DNA of 64,000 bases, from assembly GCA_905250125.1 (NCBI GenBank), contig CAJNOL010000006.1, forward strand, positions 304,308 to 368,307. Direction: 5' to 3'. The first letter of the stretch is position 1; each line of letters begins with the position of its first letter. The stretch is from Rotaria sordida (lineage: Eukaryota; Rotifera; Eurotatoria; Philodinida; Philodinidae). Below the pieces are notes generated by a model, which saw only the letters and a list, made by a program, of their open reading frames with translations, ran no database searches and had not been told where the DNA came from. This document shows, piece by piece, positions 59,428 to 64,000 of this stretch. The translations under genes were made by a program, and so were the position numbers.

Positions 59428-60096
59428 TTATGGTGATAATGAGCGTACTTTAATGGTTCTCTTTTGTGGACTATGTGAAACAGTTGTAAGTGGAACCAAT
59501 TTTTTAGCCATTGATCTTCGTTTTGATGCAAGATATTGAGGATCTGCTGAATGATATAATGGTACTAATCGTACAGGTTTAGGCCTTACATATGCAGGAA
59601 GTGATTTGTGTCGTACAACAGTTGAACGAGGTATAATAATTCGTTCTGATGGTTCATCATTTCGTTGATGTTTTGATGCAACTAAACGCTTAGGACTTGT
59701 TCGTATATATTTTTCTGGAGGTATATCAACAAGCTGAACTTTAGATCGAGATAATCTATAAGTATTTCCATGATCATCATCATACATGTTATCGGGATCA
59801 TCAACTAAATAATAAAAATCATTTTGAACATTTGTTAGAGCTATTGGTGGTAGTGGTGGTAGAACTGGTCGTGAAACAATACGTGGAACACAATTATAAT
59901 ATGGATAATCAACATGTGAAATACCTCGTTGATAAGCATAGTCTTGACAATATTGTGGAACACAAATATTCATATCTGCTATTGGTAATGATTCTGCAAT
60001 GTCATATGGTGAACAAACATTAATTCCATGATGACAATAAGAAAAAGGATGATAATATGAATGAACATTATTGTACATGACTCTATGACGATGCAT
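59428..60096 (-). CDS. Orphan single-exon Tyr/Pro-rich protein
   Basis: An uninterrupted 222-codon frame starts MHRHRVMYNNVHSYYHPFSY. The first 75 residues are rich in Tyr, His and Cys (CVPQYCQDYAYQRGISHVDY). A Pro patch (RPVLPPLPPIAL) and an acidic stretch (LVDDPDNMYDDDHG) follow. The C-terminus is strongly basic and ends HSPQKRTIKVRSLSP. No signal peptide or membrane segment and no known family. Low complexity argues for a disordered protein, and its style resembles the repeat protein at 1621-3763 (both have PRYEPF/VPRIV-type basic Pro/Tyr tails). It could lack an upstream exon. Confidence 0.65.
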   Translation of the reverse strand: MHRHRVMYNNVHSYYHPFSYCHHGINVCSPYDIAESLPIADMNICVPQYCQDYAYQRGISHVDYPYYNCVPRIVSRPVLPPLPPIALTNVQNDFYYLVDDPDNMYDDDHGNTYRLSRSKVQLVDIPPEKYIRTSPKRLVASKHQRNDEPSERIIIPRSTVVRHKSLPAYVRPKPVRLVPLYHSADPQYLASKRRSMAKKLVPLTTVSHSPQKRTIKVRSLSP

Positions 60097-62480
60097 TTTT
60101 TTTTCTTTTATGTAGAATTTCTTTCACATGATTAAAAGAAACTGACAAGACTCCTGTGGTGAATCTTATTGAGGGTTATATATATATATTTTTTTTCTTT
60201 CGTTTCTTTATTGTATACATTCAATAATAAGAAAATTTTGTTATTATGAATAGTCGTTGATAGATTTAATAATTGATGTCATTTTCTAATGGAAAAATTC
60301 TTGTGATAACTTAGGATCTTATGCAGAAAAAAATGTCCTGAAAATCGATTTTTTTTTTGTTGTTGACCTGTTCTGAACCTCTTGTGTGTCCTCACTCACA
60401 ATCTAACCAGATAGTTTAAGACTAACATATCATGCGACGAAATATCCGTAGGTCGAGATATTCATAATAGTTTTTCAAGTAGTTAAAAATAGTTGCATTC
60501 AATCTTCGAAGTAGAGTACTGCGGCACAAACTTTTTGCTATCCCGAATTCTGTTTGTTCCGTTGACTGAAAGGTGGTAGCCGACTTATTGCTTTTCACTC
60601 ACTTGGTTATTATAACAAATTCGTCTTCTGCTAGACGCATGCGTCACGACTCAAATCAGTTACTCGTTCTCCACATCTAACCATCATTTCGACATGAAAA
60701 AAGTTTGTCGAGATCTTGAGAATATGACAAGTGCACATTTGAAATTCGTTTTTTAAAAACATGATTCAGTTCTTAGAAGGATATAAAAATGCGGAAAACG
60801 ATCATTAACAGCTAAGAATTTCCTTGTATAGTTATACATGACTTAATGTGAAAAAGGCCATCGATATTTCAGATGCATTATCTCTTAATTTGTTAACTGA
60901 GCTGAACGTAACATTTTATGGGCTCGTCCAATCAGTCGCTTTTTCTACTCGAACTTTACTCGAGCGGCAATCTGATTTTTTTCGTTTCTGTTATTTATTC
61001 AAATATTAACATATTTGTTAGAAATAAAAAACTTAAAGTGTACAACATATTTTTGATATAAGGATTGAAAAACTTGAGGATATTGGCTTTTCTTCGATAT
61101 TGTTTCATTTCGAAAAATTTTCGAGATTGTCCTGCAAGATTCTATAAATATTAGTGCATGAGAATATTGGTATAACAATCAATACGACGGATGCCAAAAT
61201 TATTCAACAAGGTTCATTTTCGATTTTTTTTTTTCGTTGTCGTAAGCGTAGAAAGCATCCAAATAGTGATTCGAATAAAGTTTTTTTTAGCTAAGATACA
61301 GCAATCTTACCAACGCTTTTAAATTCATTTTTGACCATCTCTCAGATTGCTATATTTCAGCTAAGAAAATGTTGCAGAAAACTTGGAGACATCCCATTTT
61401 GTCAAGAACTATTTACTCGATCGTTCTTTATAGTCTAAATAAAATTATATACAAGTGTTCTAGGCTTTGAAAAACTAGGACTCGGATTTTCTGGAGTTTC
61501 GTATCTTTGAGAATCTGATAATAGTTTTTATTTCCTTATATTCTCATTGAAAATGATTTTCTCTATTCGAATCACTATTTGGATTCTTTTTAGTGTTTAC
61601 AACAGCGGAACAAAAATTGAAAATAAATCTTGTTGAATAATTTTGATACTCATTGTATAACACAAATTAAAAAAGAATAATAGCAGTAATAATCGAAAAA
61701 GGTTCATATTCATATCTCGTAATTTATGAGACAGCTGAATCGATAAGTTTTTTTTTTCTTTCAGCTAATGATAATATAAATTTCCTCAAGGAATACAAGA
61801 GTCTAATAAACACTATCCAATGTAATTAATCTCTTGTGATTGCTATTACAAAATATCTTATAAAGATATTGCTGATTGTTTTCAAAAGATCATTATAAAT
61901 TCGAAATCAGTATCATTTAAAAATTCAGAATTAATGATGATTACGATTAATTCTAAATTAACATTTTTTTTTTAAATTCATTTACCATACTGTTTTTCCT
62001 GTTGTGTAATATTCGCCATGAATACAAAGATTAATCATCAAAATATATATTAAAAAAATAATCTCAAGATATTATGATGAAAATTTTTAATCGATTTTCA
62101 TATCGTGTCACAATTTTTTTTTCTTTTTAATTCAAATTAAATTTTTAAATTTTTGAACAATTATTAAAATTTCATTTGTTTGCTTTAAAAATGAATAAAA
62201 AAATTCAATGACTAATCATTATCTGAATGGTTCATTTCAAACCAATTGTTGAACAACTAACGAAGGCATTAGTTCTTTAATTTCATTATGGCTTGTGAAA
62301 TTTTTTTTTTATTGGAAATTTGTCATAGAGAAAATATTTTATCATCCTACACAATTATATTTAACATTACCATATAAAGCTTTATGACGGATAATTTAAA
62401 TAACTAAAACAACATCTGCTGTTATTGTTTTATTCGTTCGTTTTTTTCCTCTCTCTCTCTCTTCTCTCGTCTGATTCACA
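60097..62480. other. Intergenic with decayed element
   Basis: No gene supported. It contains the element at 61165-61663, AT-rich flanks and a (TCTC)n tract near 62450. Confidence 0.45.
61165..61663. mobile_element. MITE related to the DOCK-intron mariner-type element
   Basis: The left arm (AAAATTATTCAACAAGGTTC near 61196, AAATAGTGATTCGAATAAAG near 61261) is an inverted copy of the right arm (near 61625-61645 and 61575-61595). The arms also match the ends of the 41797-42816 element (TTTATTTTCAAT and GTAAACACT blocks). About 500 bp, non-coding. Confidence 0.7.
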
Positions 62481-62509
62481 TATCTCCTTATTTGGTCATT
62501 ATAAAATGG
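62370..62509 (+). promoter_or_regulatory. CArG (SRF) box and TATA box
   Basis: CCTTATTTGG at 62486-62495 is a perfect CC(A/T)6GG SRF site. A near match, CCATATAAAG, lies at 62370-62379. TTATAAAATGG at 62499-62509 is a good TATA box. Transcription would start near 62530, upstream of the peptide exon at 62581 and of cofilin. SRF/MRTF sites at actin-cytoskeleton genes are well known in animals; use of this one is inferred. Confidence 0.5.
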
Positions 62510-62580
62510 CCTGGTCTTCTCTCTTGCATCGAAAATTAAACCGAACACAGTAGAAAGAACAAAAAAAAGCGAGAAAAATC

Positions 62581-62883
62581 ATGAGTAATATATTTGTTCT
62601 CTTGAGTCTTGTTTTTCTACTTGCTATCAGCCCTATAATTCAACAAACAAGTGGGTATAAAGATAGGCAGGTTGTGTTATGTATTTCTCTTCATTTACTC
62701 GGCTTTTTTTTTTCGTTTGTTCGTGGTTGTTACCTTATCTTATTCGGTATTTTACTTGTTTATTTTTGATCATTGTAACTAACGTTCGTTCATCGTTCTT
62801 CGAGTTCATCGACATCGACATTCTTTTTTTTTGTGTTAACATTTAGTCAATACTATCGGCAATATGTCTGGTTCGGTAAGTGA
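62581..62883 (+). CDS. Candidate secreted, amidated short peptide precursor
   Basis: Exon 1 (62581-62653) encodes a textbook signal peptide: MSN, a hydrophobic core (IFVLLSLVFLLAI), then SPIIQQTSG. A donor GTATAA at 62654 and acceptor ...ACATTTAG at 62846 give a 193-bp intron. The join completes a Gly codon and continues QYYRQYVWFGK-stop (62847-62883). Cleavage after TSG would leave an N-terminal Gln (can become pyroglutamate) and a C-terminal FGK (Gly as amide donor, Lys removed), the layout of an amidated neuropeptide. Oddities: it is very short (36 aa), has a single peptide, and the stop overlaps a GTAAGTG that could serve as a splice donor. The exon may instead be 5' UTR of cofilin. No known peptide family was recognised. 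Confidence 0.4.
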
Positions 62884-63303
62884 TCTTTTCTATTTTCTTC
62901 TTCCTTTTGCTAGAATGTCTATTGACATAAGAGAAAATGACTATGCGTAGTATATTCAATATGCATATGGATTACGCCCTGTTCTTGATGATGAATGATA
63001 ATTGTTGTCAGCTTCTACGTGTGCGCGAAACATGAGACAAGATAAATGCACACTGTCATGGCTACCTCCATCGTGATTCATCCATACAAACAATGATACA
63101 TTCTATGGAATTGTTTTCGTGTGCACGCTGAGAAAAGAAAAGATCGATAGAAGAGAAACGACGAAAGAAAAGTCAGTAGAGACGATCCAAAATAACGTAT
63201 CATCATCATCAGCAGCTGTAAAATTCCACTTTTTTTTTTCTTTTCGACTTCGACTAAAATAGATATATACACATAACTATATTTATCTCTGTAATCATTT
63301 ATA

Positions 63304-63957
63304 ATGGTAAGAAAACACGTGGAAGATTTCTTTTACAGAACTTGGTTTTTTTTTGTTTTTAATTATTTAAGTATATTTGATTACTAATTTTGTTTTAAAG
63401 GCATCTGGTGTTAAAGTTGATAATACTGTAATTGAAAAATTTCATGATTTTAAAATTAAGAAAAACACTGGCTATCTAGTACTTGGTTTCAGTGATGATA
63501 TATCAAAAATTGTTGTAATAAATGAAGGTGTTAATAAAGTACCACCAAATGCATCTGCAACTGAAAAAAGTATAAAAAAATTAAATATTATTTTTTAATT
63601 AAGTTTTTTACATTTGATTATTTAGATCAAAAATGGGCTGAAATGCTTGATGCATTACCTGCAAATGATGTACGATATGCAATAATTGATATTTTTTATG
63701 ATACAAAAGAAGGTTCACGTACAGAAATCTTCTTTATTGCATGGTAAAATTTTTTTATAATTTTTTTAATTAAATTAATTTTATTTTTTGAATTTAGGGC
63801 ACCAGATACAGCAGCTATTAAACGTAAAATGTTATGTGCATCGAGTAAAGATGCTTTAAAAAATGCACTTCAAGGTATTCGCAATCATATTCAAGCAACA
63901 TGCAAGGCTGATCTTGATTTGGATGCAATTATTAGTGAAAAAGTAAAATCAAAATAG
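63304..63957 (+). CDS. Cofilin / actin-depolymerising factor
   Basis: The first coding exon ends with the start codon itself (ATG at 63304-63306, donor GTAAGA). Exons 63401-63569, 63626-63743 and 63798-63957 follow, giving 149 aa (fly twinstar is 148). An intron straight after the ATG is the usual animal cofilin layout. The sequence begins MASGVKVDN, with the actin-binding helix at WAPDTAAIKRKMLCASSKDA and C-terminal GIRNHIQATCKADLD. The Ser of MASGV is where LIM kinase would inactivate it. Cofilin severs and depolymerises F-actin. An alternative start at 62864 (MSGS before ASGV) is possible in phase, but less like the family. The CArG and TATA boxes upstream may drive this gene. Confidence 0.92.
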
Positions 63958-64000
63958 AAATAAATATATATGTTCACTGATAAACATTCTTTATTCAATG

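Noticed and set aside
62864-62875. ATG TCT GGT TCG as the first cofilin exon (MSGS)
   Set aside because: It splices in phase, but an ATG followed directly by GTAAGA at 63304 gives the canonical M|ASGV structure and a length matching the family. Kept only as an alternative.

Overview
This is a eukaryotic, almost certainly metazoan, window. It is AT-rich, and its genes are split by many short GT-AG introns (about 45-100 bp). Several conserved animal genes can be read across splice sites: VPS33B, EIF3H, TTI2, a DOCK-A family GEF, GOSR2 and cofilin. A bdelloid rotifer is my best guess. The reasons are the short introns and compact divergent gene pairs, a decayed F-box gene of a type I associate with bdelloids, a non-LTR retrotransposon 3' end, and degenerate TGTGGG-like repeats. 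The organism is inference.

Layout. 1-4.8 kb: a small two-EF-hand protein, then a divergent pair (a 607-aa repeat protein on minus, a 298-aa orphan on plus). 6.2-22.5 kb: three minus-strand genes in a row (an orphan 319-aa protein, VPS33B, and an RNase with a dsRNA-binding-like N-terminus and a Zc3h12a/Regnase-type NYN domain). 22.7-25.8 kb: EIF3H on plus, divergent from the RNase. 26.1-27.4 kb: an orphan protein on minus. 27.4-35.9 kb: gene-poor and repeat-rich, with a piggyBac-like end, telomere-like repeats, a minisatellite containing an assembly gap, a 694-bp near-palindrome, an F-box pseudogene hit by a hAT-like MITE, and a dead LINE. 35.9-58.8 kb: minus-strand TTI2, a 14-kb DOCK gene, a stathmin-domain-like myristoylated protein and the SNARE GOSR2. 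59.4-60.1 kb: an orphan single-exon protein. 62.4-64 kb: a promoter with CArG and TATA boxes, a candidate secreted amidated-peptide gene, and cofilin, all on plus.

The genes share cell-biological themes (membrane trafficking: VPS33B, GOSR2; actin control: DOCK, cofilin; mRNA handling: EIF3H, NYN RNase), but nothing suggests they form one pathway.

Two things stand out. First, most long introns are filled by long imperfect foldback (inverted-repeat) sequences, some reaching the 5' splice site itself. Second, a signal-peptide exon at 62581 joins in phase to an exon encoding a short Tyr-rich peptide ending FGK-stop, which is the layout of an amidated neuropeptide. All exon joins were made by eye, so boundaries may be off by a base or by an alternative splice site.
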